From the NCBI GenBank assembly GCA_900100095.1, contig FMTN01000009.1, positions 1 to 64,000 on the forward strand: DNA of 64,000 nt. Direction: 5' to 3'. The translations under genes and the position numbers were made by a program. The DNA is from Lachnospiraceae bacterium C10 (lineage in GTDB: Bacteria; Bacillota; Clostridia; Lachnospirales; Lachnospiraceae). Under the pieces are notes generated by a model, which was not told where the DNA came from, searched no databases, and saw only the letters and a list, made by a program, of their open reading frames with translations. Below, in pieces: positions 31,282 through 39,193 of the stretch; the first letter of the stretch is position 1; each line of letters starts with the position of its first letter.

Positions 31282-31536
31282 TCACCTAATATAGATTGAG
31301 TATTCCAATACAATAGTGTATTTAGCCGATTGAATGGCACTCTGGTCACATTTAGAGTATAAGTTACCTATTAATGTTGGAACTGTTGTGCCAGGGCCGA
31401 TTCGATCCCACTGATCATATGACTTTTGATAATGCCATTGACCATTCCTCCACCTTATTTGACTTTTGTTCAAATCACACAGGTTCTGAGTGATTTGATC
31501 CAATAATATATACTTAATCCTCTTTAAGCAGCCCAT
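31282..31536 (-). CDS. Doubtful ORF, possible protein fragment
   Basis: 84 codons. The sequence from about residue 20 ('DLNKSQIRWRNGQWHYQKSYDQWDRIGPGTTVPTL') has a soluble, protein-like composition, but the ATG at 31536 lies within the preceding gene and has no good SD. A TTG near 31500 with AAAGAGG upstream is an alternative. It may be a remnant of a secreted protein. No homolog recognised. Confidence 0.35.
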   Translation of the reverse strand: MGCLKRIKYILLDQITQNLCDLNKSQIRWRNGQWHYQKSYDQWDRIGPGTTVPTLIGNLYSKCDQSAIQSAKYTIVLEYSIYIR

Positions 31537-31915
31537 TGTATAATCTTATATTTTCAAAAATAGAAAAAATAAAATTTATAATTATTAAACAAAAAAATAT
31601 CCAAAATCCGTACGAAAACCATTTAATCTTGTATTCTGCAAATTCAATATAAATGTTTTCTAAAAATAGTGTAATAAACAGTGCTGATAATTGCATCAAC
31701 ATCCGCACAACTGGATGTTTTCTAATGATTGTTCCGACACAAAATAACACAACCGTTAATACAAATAATAACGGTGAATGTTTTGGAGCTGACCAACCAC
31801 TCTCAATAGTCATTCCCGGTAGATTATAAAATGGCATAAATCTAATGGCTTGCGTTATGCAAAACAACATCACACCAATATAACTAAATATTTTTCTACC
31901 TTCTAACACGTCCAT
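31514..31915 (-). CDS. Small integral membrane protein
   Basis: 133 residues from the ATG at 31915 (GGGGGAAG five nt before it; ATGs at 31933 and 31927 lack an SD). Four predicted membrane segments ('YIGVMLFCITQAIRFM', 'SPLLFVLTVVLFCVGTII', 'LMQLSALFITLFLENI', 'GFWIFFCLIIINFIFSIF'). The start overlaps the Amidase_6 gene by 20 bp, so it is cotranslated. Family unrecognised; perhaps an accessory or immunity-like partner of the secreted protein. Confidence 0.65.
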   Translation of the reverse strand: MDVLEGRKIFSYIGVMLFCITQAIRFMPFYNLPGMTIESGWSAPKHSPLLFVLTVVLFCVGTIIRKHPVVRMLMQLSALFITLFLENIYIEFAEYKIKWFSYGFWIFFCLIIINFIFSIFENIRLYNGLLKED

Positions 31916-33029
31916 ATCTTCCCCCATCAGCACCTATCTTATCCCAAGCGTTATCATCACTTGATGCCCATCTATGATAGTTAGTGGTATGCTGTGCTAC
32001 CTTGTAATCATAATATCCATTAGTTTTGTATGAGTGCCTATCAGTAACAAAACCCATATGATTCCAATCGCCATCATTACCAGTATCTTTTGCTATAAAA
32101 TCGCCCACTTGAATATTATTCGAAAAATTCACATTACTTGTAGTTGTGTAAGTCACTCCCATATATTTTGCAAATGTATCTGCCCTTATCCAAGATATTG
32201 AATGTTCATGCTTATCTCCAAAGAATCCAGACTTTTTGACGTGCCACCACCCCTTATTTTCATCATTATATTTTATTTGCGAAACCCCTCCATTTTCTAA
32301 TATTTGAGAAACAAAATTCGTACAGTCAGATGAAAATTTTTTATAGTCTGTTGTATTAGGTGAAGTAGCATGCGCTGTCGCATATGCAATTCCTCTATTA
32401 ACATCAAATCCTAATACTGATGTTTTTAATGATTCTTTATTTATCTCCGTCTTACTATTACTTATAACTTGATTGAATGAATCATAAGGAAGCAACATCA
32501 AATAGTCGATATTTAGAGCATTTTTTGATTTCCGAAAAACAGAAGTGGCTGATATTATTTCATCATTTTTTTCTTTGTTTTCATAAATATCAAAAAAATT
32601 ACTTAAAACTCTAAAATCCTTATTACCCTCATTCAACCAATCCGGACATATAGGTGATTCCATATAATCAAACATTGCATCATAATACTCCAACCAATTA
32701 TCAGTTGAAATCTCGTCTAGATTATAAATTCTACCAACTTCTTGAACTACCTTATTTGATCTAATATTTATTATTGCTTCTTCCTGCGAATCAAATGTAA
32801 CATATAAAGGTACTTTCATTCCCTTAATTACAAGTTTTTCTTTGACAGAAATATCACCTATATCTTTAAGCAATTTATTTGTATTTCTCTCAACACTCAC
32901 ACTTTCAATGTAAGGTTTCTCATATATAGACTTTTCTTCATTGACCGTTGCAGCATTAACAATAAAACCACCTTTAACATTCAACAATACTACTAATGCA
33001 ACGACTACTGACAGGACTTTCTTTATCAT
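31896..33029 (-). CDS. Secreted amidase-like (Amidase_6) protein
   Basis: 377 residues. Signal peptide MIKKVLSVVVALVVLLNVKG to about AAT. A unique region runs to ~205, then the Amidase_6 domain: 'GIAYATAHATSPNTTDYKKF', 'SSDCTNFVSQILENGGV' (putative catalytic Cys), 'WSWIRADTF'-like 'SWIRADTFAKYMG', 'VGDFIAKD', 'WNHMGFVTDRH' (putative His) and 'KVAQHTTNYHRW'. This NlpC/P60-like CHAP-type fold is presumed to cleave peptide or amide bonds in the wall. It is the first gene after agrD (66-bp gap), which suggests quorum-regulated secretion. Confidence 0.85.
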   Translation of the reverse strand: MIKKVLSVVVALVVLLNVKGGFIVNAATVNEEKSIYEKPYIESVSVERNTNKLLKDIGDISVKEKLVIKGMKVPLYVTFDSQEEAIINIRSNKVVQEVGRIYNLDEISTDNWLEYYDAMFDYMESPICPDWLNEGNKDFRVLSNFFDIYENKEKNDEIISATSVFRKSKNALNIDYLMLLPYDSFNQVISNSKTEINKESLKTSVLGFDVNRGIAYATAHATSPNTTDYKKFSSDCTNFVSQILENGGVSQIKYNDENKGWWHVKKSGFFGDKHEHSISWIRADTFAKYMGVTYTTTSNVNFSNNIQVGDFIAKDTGNDGDWNHMGFVTDRHSYKTNGYYDYKVAQHTTNYHRWASSDDNAWDKIGADGGRYGRVRR

Positions 33030-33095
33030 CTTCTTATTTCCTTTCTTGCAATTGATTAGGCTTAAATAGAGTACGTATAGTGAATGACGCTTAAA

Positions 33096-33260
33096 TTATT
33101 GAACATCTTTATTTGATATTGTTTCTGACGGTCGCTTCGGCTGATGGGCAACCCCCATACAATACGGCGGCCAATGAGACGCATTCCTTATGACCTCCCT
33201 CTCCCCAATCTTCTTGGCTGCTTCAAGCAATACCCTCCTAACTGTTTTTCTTGTTTTCAT
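33096..33260 (-). CDS. agrD: AgrD-type cyclic (thio)lactone autoinducer precursor
   Basis: 54 residues. ATG at 33260, inside the 3' end of agrB, with SD AGGAGG 8 nt upstream. The peptide has an amphipathic basic N-terminus (MKTRKTVRRVLLEAAKKIGE), a core NASHWPPYCMGVA and the C-terminal recognition segment HQPKRPSE. That is the AgrD layout: membrane-associated leader, Cys-containing peptide, then a charged Pro-rich tail removed by AgrB. The predicted ring starts at Cys and spans about five residues (CMGVA). The WPP-C and QPKRP motifs agree with clostridial AgrD. It is short and overlapping, so easily missed. Confidence 0.85.
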   Translation of the reverse strand: MKTRKTVRRVLLEAAKKIGEREVIRNASHWPPYCMGVAHQPKRPSETISNKDVQ

Positions 33261-33840
33261 CCTCTTTTACCTCCTGTCTGAAAACTTTTGCTAATAATAT
33301 CAGAACTGCACAAAGTACGATACTTACAGACATATAGTAGATGTATACTCTGTCAATTCTGATTGCACCCATAAAAAATAAAACTAACAGTTCAATTGAA
33401 AGAATGCTTCTTGCTAAAGCTTTGGATTTTCTTAGCTCTACCATATCAAAAGATATATTTGGATGATTCACCGTTCCTATCACAAATATTACGGCTGCGG
33501 AAATAGCTGTTGCAATGCATAGGATTACTCCGTGCATAACTATAATTTTTTCCGAAAACGAAATTAGCACATACAACATATTTGTTACGATATAGCACTG
33601 CCAGAATTCATTACAATGGAATCCTCCGGTTCTCTGCCTCAGTGTATTGAAAAATAACAGAAACAAGATTGTAGGTACTGTGTTGTGAAAGACTACACTA
33701 AGCAGCAATATCGTTCCCACGTTGATTGCCATCTCAAGAATCCTTGTAAACGAGTACACATACCAGTCTTTTAAATTTTCTGCAATAAGCCCTTCCGATA
33801 TAATACTATCGGTAATAAGACGGGCGGATTTTTCTACCAT
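33238..33840 (-). CDS. agrB: AgrB-type membrane protease, autoinducer processing
   Basis: 200 residues, five to six membrane segments. The catalytic motif 'RQRTGGFHCNEFWQCY' supplies the His (GGFH) and Cys (QC) of the AgrB cysteine endopeptidase. AgrB removes the AgrD C-terminus and forms the thiolactone. Its stop codon lies inside agrD (23-bp overlap). Promoter at 33867-33895. Confidence 0.93.
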   Translation of the reverse strand: MVEKSARLITDSIISEGLIAENLKDWYVYSFTRILEMAINVGTILLLSVVFHNTVPTILFLLFFNTLRQRTGGFHCNEFWQCYIVTNMLYVLISFSEKIIVMHGVILCIATAISAAVIFVIGTVNHPNISFDMVELRKSKALARSILSIELLVLFFMGAIRIDRVYIYYMSVSIVLCAVLILLAKVFRQEVKEDENKKNS

Positions 33841-33866
33841 CTTCCCCTTCCTCCTTCAGCGGCTAC

Positions 33867-33895
33867 AATATAGCATGGAATCAAATTGCATGAAA
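33867..33895 (-). promoter_or_regulatory. Promoter of agrBD
   Basis: Minus-strand -10 TATATT (33867-33872), 17-bp spacer, weak -35 TTTCAT (33890-33895). The poor -35 next to the direct repeats starting at 33902 is typical of an activator-dependent LytTR promoter. Confidence 0.7.
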
Positions 33896-33901
33896 GATGC
33901 T

Positions 33902-33964
33902 TTGCAGAAAACGGACATTTCATTGCAGAAAACGGACATTTTATTGCTGAAAACAGACAAAAAA
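33902..33964 (-). promoter_or_regulatory. Three 21-bp-spaced direct repeats, candidate AgrA (LytTR) boxes
   Basis: Plus-strand units begin at 33902, 33923 and 33944, each TTGC(A/T)GAAAAC(G/A)GACA followed by a T/A-rich spacer; the first two are identical over 18 bp. Exactly 21 bp, two helical turns, separates units, as in LytTR binding sites. They sit directly upstream of the weak agrB -35 and downstream of the agrC terminator. Confidence 0.85.
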
Positions 33965-33967
33965 ACA

Positions 33968-34000
33968 CAGGATTTCAACTTTATCAAAGTCAAAATCCTG
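33968..34000 (-). terminator. Terminator of the kinase-HTH-agrA-agrC operon
   Basis: CAGGATTT pairs with AAATCCTG, with an inner ACTTT/AAAGT stem. On the minus strand it is followed by TGTTTTTTTG. It lies 31 bp past the agrC stop and separates the sensor operon from agrBD. Confidence 0.88.
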
Positions 34001-34030
34001 CTTAAAAGTAATTGTTTCATTTTAATTTTT

Positions 34031-35353
34031 CTACACAACATCCTCATCCGGTATGAGAACCGAAAAAGAAAATATATTATCCTCCGTGTCGATATCATAC
34101 GTCCCATGATATCGATCAATCACTTTGAGAACATTTTTTATCCCGACTCCATGCATATTTTTCCCATGCCTTTTTGTGGTAAGGAATCCACCCTCCACCT
34201 TAATCAGTGGTTCCTCGTAATGATTTTTAACCGAAAGAATAATATTTCCATATTCTTTGATAAATTTTACATGAATAACCTTATCCTTCTCGCATTTTCC
34301 CGCTGCTTCAATCGCATTGTTTAATAAATTGGAAAGCAGCACAACCAAATCTCTTTCTTCCATTTTGATCTGTGACAGATCATTCACACGCAAAACTACA
34401 ACGATATGTTTTTTGACTGCCTCCATATATTTTGTATTAATTACTGCATTAACAATATCATTATTCGTATCTATCATCATGCCACCTGACAGCACATCCC
34501 CATTCATCTTTTTCACGTATCTTTGCAGCTCGTCATATTTCTGCGCCTCTGCCAGTGACTGTATACACATAAGATGGTTCTTGAATTCATGCGCCTCAGA
34601 TTTTTGAATCTCAAAATTCTCCTGCACCTTACGGTACATTTCCATCTGATTTTTCCCTTGAATTTCAAAGACTTCCCTTTCTCTTGCATCCTCCTCCCGA
34701 CTTATCATATCCTCTAAAAGGAAGAACACCAAAAAGTTCATAATAACCAGCCCCAGTCCGACACCACACAGAACCTGCAGCTCACCAATATCCTTCTCAT
34801 CTTGAAATGTTGTAAGAATTGCAGAAAGCATGATAACTGTAATAACAGGAAACAGTACATATTTAAGCCATTCTTCGCTGTACATAATCTGATTCTTATG
34901 TCCCCGGAATATCCGCTTGATCAAAAGAATTATCACAAAACAAAAAAACAGACTGATAACAATAAGAGCTCTACCAATTACTTCCTGTGTCGCATCCATG
35001 CTCTCTATATCAGGAATCACAATTTCCACAAAAATCACTGCAAGGTATTCCGTTACCCCCAGCATTCCCTGAAAAAGCAATGAACATACTGCTGCCTTTT
35101 TGTATGGTACACCCTGAACAAGCGTCATGATACTTACAATGAGAAGAAATATGACCATCTGTTTTATCAAAATCATATCGTAAAACAGTCTTGCAGATAT
35201 AAAAGACAAAGCACTCATAAGCAATACTGCCATGATTTTTTTGTGAAAACGACGCCTTCCGGTATCATTTTTGTTTTGAAACACATCAAAGAACATCTGG
35301 CAGCATACAGCCTCAAGTACAATAATAGCAAAATCCATAAACAGGTAATACAT
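34031..35353 (-). CDS. agrC: AgrC-type GHKL sensor histidine kinase
   Basis: 440 residues from the ATG at 35353 (an ATG at 35365 lies directly on the AAAGGAG). Six to seven N-terminal membrane segments (~1-215) form the peptide sensor. A coiled coil and DHp helix carry the phospho-acceptor His in 'SEAHEFKNHLMCIQSLAE'. The GHKL ATPase has 'LLSNLLNNAIEAAGKC' (N box) and 'GKNMHGVGIKNV' (G box). It senses the AgrD peptide and phosphorylates AgrA. It starts 4 bp after the agrA stop. Confidence 0.92.
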   Translation of the reverse strand: MYYLFMDFAIIVLEAVCCQMFFDVFQNKNDTGRRRFHKKIMAVLLMSALSFISARLFYDMILIKQMVIFLLIVSIMTLVQGVPYKKAAVCSLLFQGMLGVTEYLAVIFVEIVIPDIESMDATQEVIGRALIVISLFFCFVIILLIKRIFRGHKNQIMYSEEWLKYVLFPVITVIMLSAILTTFQDEKDIGELQVLCGVGLGLVIMNFLVFFLLEDMISREEDAREREVFEIQGKNQMEMYRKVQENFEIQKSEAHEFKNHLMCIQSLAEAQKYDELQRYVKKMNGDVLSGGMMIDTNNDIVNAVINTKYMEAVKKHIVVVLRVNDLSQIKMEERDLVVLLSNLLNNAIEAAGKCEKDKVIHVKFIKEYGNIILSVKNHYEEPLIKVEGGFLTTKRHGKNMHGVGIKNVLKVIDRYHGTYDIDTEDNIFSFSVLIPDEDVV

Positions 35354-35357
35354 CGTG

Positions 35358-36083
35358 TCACACATCTCCTTTGTATTTGATAAAGGCTTTCTTAACATCT
35401 CCGTACCGGACTTTCGGAACCATCATTTCTTCACCGTTATCAAGATACACGATATAATGATTTACCGTCTTTATATGCCTGATATTAACAAGAAAGCTCT
35501 GGTGCACACGTAGGAACGTATGGTATCCTGCCAATTCCCGTTCTAGTGTATTCAAAGTCTGATACATGGTAAGCACATCACTATGATCTATCAGATGAAA
35601 CGTCAGTTTATGCAGAGTACTTTCCACATACAGGATCTGATTGATCGGTACCTCTTTTATCCCTTCATTAAAATGCAGCTGCAACACAGGTTCCCGGACA
35701 GCCATTTTTTTCAAAATAGCTTCCATGCATTCCGTTAAACCGTCTTCCAGATTATCACTATCCTTTAAAACATATCTGATGGCATTTACTTTATATCCTT
35801 CAATAGAATAATCTATGTAAGCCGTCACAAACACGATATATGCATTCTCTGAAAATTTTCTGATTGCCTTAGCCGTCTCTATGCCATTGACATCCTTCAT
35901 ATCGATATCCAGGAAAAATATATCAAATTTTCGGATAGCACTTCCCTGCTGTACAATTCCGTTACCAGAGTCAAACAACTCCACGTTATATTCTATCTTC
36001 TTTGAGGCGAGATACTTCTCCAGAAAAACGCCGATTCTACGTCTGAACTCCTCCTCATCATCTGCTACTGCTATATGTAACAC
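35358..36083 (-). CDS. agrA: AgrA-type LytTR response regulator
   Basis: 241 residues. Receiver domain (~1-125): acidic pocket 'ADDEEE', phospho-acceptor Asp in 'FFLDIDMKDVNGIE', Lys in 'YVLKDSDN'. LytTR DNA-binding domain (~140-238): 'LYVESTLHKLTFHL', 'FLRVHQSFLVNIRHIKTVNH', 'VPKVRYGDVKKAF'. It likely activates agrBD through the 21-bp-spaced repeats. It lies 28 bp after the HTH-like gene, in the same operon. Confidence 0.95.
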   Translation of the reverse strand: MLHIAVADDEEEFRRRIGVFLEKYLASKKIEYNVELFDSGNGIVQQGSAIRKFDIFFLDIDMKDVNGIETAKAIRKFSENAYIVFVTAYIDYSIEGYKVNAIRYVLKDSDNLEDGLTECMEAILKKMAVREPVLQLHFNEGIKEVPINQILYVESTLHKLTFHLIDHSDVLTMYQTLNTLERELAGYHTFLRVHQSFLVNIRHIKTVNHYIVYLDNGEEMMVPKVRYGDVKKAFIKYKGDV

Positions 36084-36111
36084 CCCATCACCTCCCGGTT
36101 TTCTACCGCTC

Positions 36112-36579
36112 TTATGATTCCTGTTGATTCATGTTGCACTTTAGCGGTTCAAAATGATGTTCCATTAATATTTCATCCAACCGTGCAGGATCAAAAATCC
36201 GCTCATTAAGAGCCACAATGATGCAGGCGTCTCTCGAATTTTTCGCGTACAATTCATTAAACCCATAGAGTTTCAGTGCCCGGTTCATTTCCTGCCAATT
36301 GCAATGTGCTGCCACACATAACCTTATAATCAGATCCCGGTTCTGCGTATGTTCATTCATTCGGATAATCTGTCCACCGTAGGACTCGCTTACATCCGCC
36401 ATCATATAGACATCCTTAAGCCGAATGCCTTTTTGATCCAGTAAATCCTTCATGTAATAGTAAAAAGAGCGCTTGGCATCTTTCATGCAGCTGCGGTTTT
36501 CCTTCATGTACTCAGGCAGTCCGGAAAGTTTTACCTCTTGAAGGATCTGATTGAGTTCTTCTGTCTTCTTTTCATTCAT
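36112..36579 (-). CDS. HTH-like (XRE-type) protein coupled to the zinc-ribbon kinase
   Basis: 155 residues, soluble. The middle ('SFYYYMKDLLDQKGIRLKDVYMMADVSESYGGQII') resembles an XRE-type HTH, followed by 'RDLIIRLCVAAHCNWQEMNRALKLYGFNELYAK' and a C-terminal helical region. Its start overlaps the kinase stop by 8 bp, so the two are translationally coupled and likely form a functional pair (kinase and substrate or regulator). It sits between the kinase and agrA in the operon. Exact function unknown. Confidence 0.7.
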   Translation of the reverse strand: MNEKKTEELNQILQEVKLSGLPEYMKENRSCMKDAKRSFYYYMKDLLDQKGIRLKDVYMMADVSESYGGQIIRMNEHTQNRDLIIRLCVAAHCNWQEMNRALKLYGFNELYAKNSRDACIIVALNERIFDPARLDEILMEHHFEPLKCNMNQQES

Positions 36580-37654
36580 TGGTCATCTCTATCCCTTCCA
36601 GCGCATGTAACAATTCTGCTGCTGTATATCGCTGTTCCGCTTCCATACAGATACAACGTTCAATCACATTCCATACATCACCTGTTGCACGCTTTTCCTT
36701 CGGGAAACATCCGGTTATCATAACATTGAGTAACATTCCAACTGCATACACATCGGTTTTACCCGTGGATGAACGCATCCCGAACCCGGCCTGCTCCGGT
36801 GCTGCATAAAACTTCGTTCCCATGTAAGTCGTATCATCGTTCTTCAACGGATCATACCATTTTGCTGCATTCATATCCAACAGATATGTTTCCCCCTCCT
36901 CTGTCACGATAATATTCGATGGCTTGATATCCCTATGTATGATTGGAATAGGTAAATGGTGAAGTGTATCAAGAATTTTACATATATCCTTTGCAATGGA
37001 AACGGCCTGTTTGACGTCGAGCCCCTCCTTCATCCGTTCTTCTACTGTCTTCCCCTTTATATATTCTTCAATTACAATCAAACTGTGATCCCCTTCAAAT
37101 ACTTCCCGGATACGAGGCATGTGCTTCAGCGGATGCAGTTTCAAATATTCATAAATACTCTTATCATAAGTCGTCAGCAGTTTCTTTACAAACATCTGCC
37201 CTGTCTCCATATGCCTTACAAGAATCACATCTTCCCGATCCTGAAGCAACGCTTCCTCTGCATATTCCGACAACGCCAACACTTCTGCATCCCTTAGCCC
37301 TTTATATGGATTTCTTTGATCCGCGTCATATTCATCCTCTGACAGGTAAATATTGGATGCATCCAGTATATTCCTATACCCGCAACTAAGACAGGTCCAT
37401 TCTCCCCCGGCATCCTCAAAGCCTGGCTGTATATTCAGCATCTGATGGCATCCGTCACAAATCCATACCACATCATCTTCTGCTTCGACTCTTGGATTGA
37501 TAAGCATTTGTCCGCAGCCTTTACATATCCAATAGGGCAATGAACGATCAAATCCTTTTTGCAACATCAGATCTGCCTGACAGTTTCTGCAATATACCTC
37601 TCGTTTCTTGTGTCTTCCTGATCGACTCTTTCTGAATATAGAAAAAAGATCCAT
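36572..37654 (-). CDS. Zinc-ribbon Ser/Thr protein kinase (Hanks type)
   Basis: 360 residues. Four CxxC pairs at residues ~22-90 (CRNC, CKGC, CDGC, CLSC) make two zinc ribbons. The kinase domain (~125-355) has Lys 'MFVKKLL', hinge 'IVIEEYIKGKTVEERMKEG', catalytic loop 'IIHRDIKPSNIIV', metal Asp in 'LLDMNAAK' (DMN replaces DFG), 'GTKFYAAPEQAG', 'KTDVYAVGMLLNVMI'. No transmembrane or PASTA part, so it is cytosolic. Catalytic residues are present. It is first gene of the kinase-HTH-agrA-agrC operon; a role in tuning quorum signalling is inferred from position. Confidence 0.88.
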   Translation of the reverse strand: MDLFSIFRKSRSGRHKKREVYCRNCQADLMLQKGFDRSLPYWICKGCGQMLINPRVEAEDDVVWICDGCHQMLNIQPGFEDAGGEWTCLSCGYRNILDASNIYLSEDEYDADQRNPYKGLRDAEVLALSEYAEEALLQDREDVILVRHMETGQMFVKKLLTTYDKSIYEYLKLHPLKHMPRIREVFEGDHSLIVIEEYIKGKTVEERMKEGLDVKQAVSIAKDICKILDTLHHLPIPIIHRDIKPSNIIVTEEGETYLLDMNAAKWYDPLKNDDTTYMGTKFYAAPEQAGFGMRSSTGKTDVYAVGMLLNVMITGCFPKEKRATGDVWNVIERCICMEAEQRYTAAELLHALEGIEMTNE

Positions 37655-37691
37655 CCTATGCTCCCTTCACAAAATCGAGAAACCTAAAAAC

Positions 37692-37721
37692 AATCCGATG
37701 GCCAACAAGGACCATCGGATT
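37692..37721 (-). terminator. Terminator of the iron alcohol dehydrogenase gene
   Basis: AATCCGATGG pairs perfectly with CCATCGGATT across a 10-nt loop; the minus strand continues GTTTTTAGG. It is 38 bp upstream of the zinc-ribbon kinase start. Confidence 0.88.
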
Positions 37722-37758
37722 GTATCATTACTCCGTAAATTCTCTACACGAGGTAGGA

Positions 37759-38976
37759 TTAGAAATCTACTTCTGTGTCATAGTAGCAGCACTTCAACAG
37801 CTTCTCCATCTCCTCCTGGCTCGGCTGACGTGGATTGGATCCTGTACATGCATCTGCAATGGCATTCTTTGCAATCTCAGGAAGTCTCTCAAGGAAAACC
37901 TCTTCAGGAACAAATCCCTGCTCACAAGGATAAGAATCTGCACCATACTGCTGAATGCAATGAGGAATATTTAACTGATCGTTCATTCCTCGTACATATT
38001 CAATCAGCTTCTCTACCTTCTCATCATCGTTACTTCCGCCAAGACCCATATAATCTACAATAACGCCATAGCGCTCCTTTGCCTTTGGATCCTTGGCATT
38101 AAATGCGATAACTTTTGGAAGATACATGGCATTTGCTGCTCCGTGAATAATATGAGCACCATAATCTGCAAATGCAGCACCTGTCTTATGTGCCATGGAG
38201 TGTACAATTCCAAGCAATGCATTGGAGAAGGCCATTCCTGCAAGGCACTGTGCATTATGCATGGCATCTCTTGCTTCCATATCTTCCTGATAGGATAATA
38301 CCAGATTCTTCTGAATCATCTCGATGGCATGAATTGCCAAAGGATCTGTATAATCGCAGTTCGCTGTGGATACATAAGCTTCCACTGCATGTGTCAATGC
38401 ATCCATACCGGTATGAGCCACCAGCTTCTTTGGCATGGTCTCAGCCAGTTCCGGATCTACAATAGCAACATCCGGTGTAATCTCAAAATCTGCAATCGGG
38501 TATTTAATTCCCTTCTCATAATCTGTAATGATAGAGAAAGCGGTTACTTCCGTTGCTGTTCCGGATGTAGAAGATACTGCACAGAAATGAGCCTTCTGGC
38601 GAAGCTTTGGAATACCAAAAACCTTACACATATCTTCGAAGGTACTCTGTGGATATTCATACTTGATCCACATAGCCTTTGCTGCATCAATTGGTGAACC
38701 TCCACCGATTGCTACAATCCAGTCCGGCTTGAACTCCTCCATAACCGTTGCACCACGCATAACAGTATCAACGGATGGATCCGGCTCAATTCCCTCGAAA
38801 ATCTTAACTTCCATGCCGGCCTCTTTCAGATAGGCCTCTGCACGATCCAGAAAACCAAATCTCTTCATGGATCCACCACCAACACAGATGATGGCTCTCT
38901 TTCCTTCCAATGTCTTTAAAGCCTCTAAAGCGCCTTTTCCATGGTACACATCTCTCGGTAACGTAAATCTTTGCAT
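37759..38976 (-). CDS. Iron-containing alcohol dehydrogenase
   Basis: 405 residues, type III Fe-ADH. Nucleotide-binding 'WIVAIGGGSPIDAAKAMW', 'SSTSGTATEVTAFSII', metal site 'GMDALTHAVEAYVS' and 'GIVHSMAHKTGAAFADYGAHIIHG' (metal His residues). Closely resembles the ADH half of AdhE and butanol/ethanol dehydrogenases. It reduces aldehydes to alcohols with NAD(P)H in fermentation. Monocistronic, with its own promoter and operator-like repeat upstream. SD AGGAGGAAAGAC. Confidence 0.93.
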   Translation of the reverse strand: MQRFTLPRDVYHGKGALEALKTLEGKRAIICVGGGSMKRFGFLDRAEAYLKEAGMEVKIFEGIEPDPSVDTVMRGATVMEEFKPDWIVAIGGGSPIDAAKAMWIKYEYPQSTFEDMCKVFGIPKLRQKAHFCAVSSTSGTATEVTAFSIITDYEKGIKYPIADFEITPDVAIVDPELAETMPKKLVAHTGMDALTHAVEAYVSTANCDYTDPLAIHAIEMIQKNLVLSYQEDMEARDAMHNAQCLAGMAFSNALLGIVHSMAHKTGAAFADYGAHIIHGAANAMYLPKVIAFNAKDPKAKERYGVIVDYMGLGGSNDDEKVEKLIEYVRGMNDQLNIPHCIQQYGADSYPCEQGFVPEEVFLERLPEIAKNAIADACTGSNPRQPSQEEMEKLLKCCYYDTEVDF

Positions 38977-39024
38977 GTCTTTCCTCCTAAATGTACTTTT
39001 ATTAAACCGCCCCCGCGGTCCCCC

Positions 39025-39088
39025 GTATACAATGTAATCAACATCTTGTATACTAGTCCATCTTACCTTTGCACCGATATAAATTCAA
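39025..39088 (-). promoter_or_regulatory. adh promoter with inverted-repeat operator
   Basis: Minus-strand -35 TTGAAT (39083-39088), 17-bp spacer, -10 TAAGAT (39060-39065). Just downstream, GTATACAA-N13-TTGTATAC (39025-39053) is an exact inverted repeat, positioned to block transcription. The half-site resembles GntR-type (N-TATAC) boxes; regulator unknown. Confidence 0.7.
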
Positions 39089-39193
39089 GTCTTGACGCCA
39101 CCCTTCTTAATCGTTTTTTGTGTCTTTTTTGTGACCTTTGCAATGATAGTATAGCTTCATAAAAAATGAAACCAACATACGAAGGAGCATTAT

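Noticed and set aside
33902-33964. Could the 21-bp repeats be a CRISPR array?
   Set aside because: Units are contiguous with 21-bp periodicity, no unique ~30-bp spacers, no cas genes, and the position matches a LytTR promoter.
33722-34324. A 200-codon plus-strand frame across the agrB promoter
   Set aside because: It is antisense to agrB and agrC ends and its repetitive QKTDI stretch is just the translated LytTR repeats.
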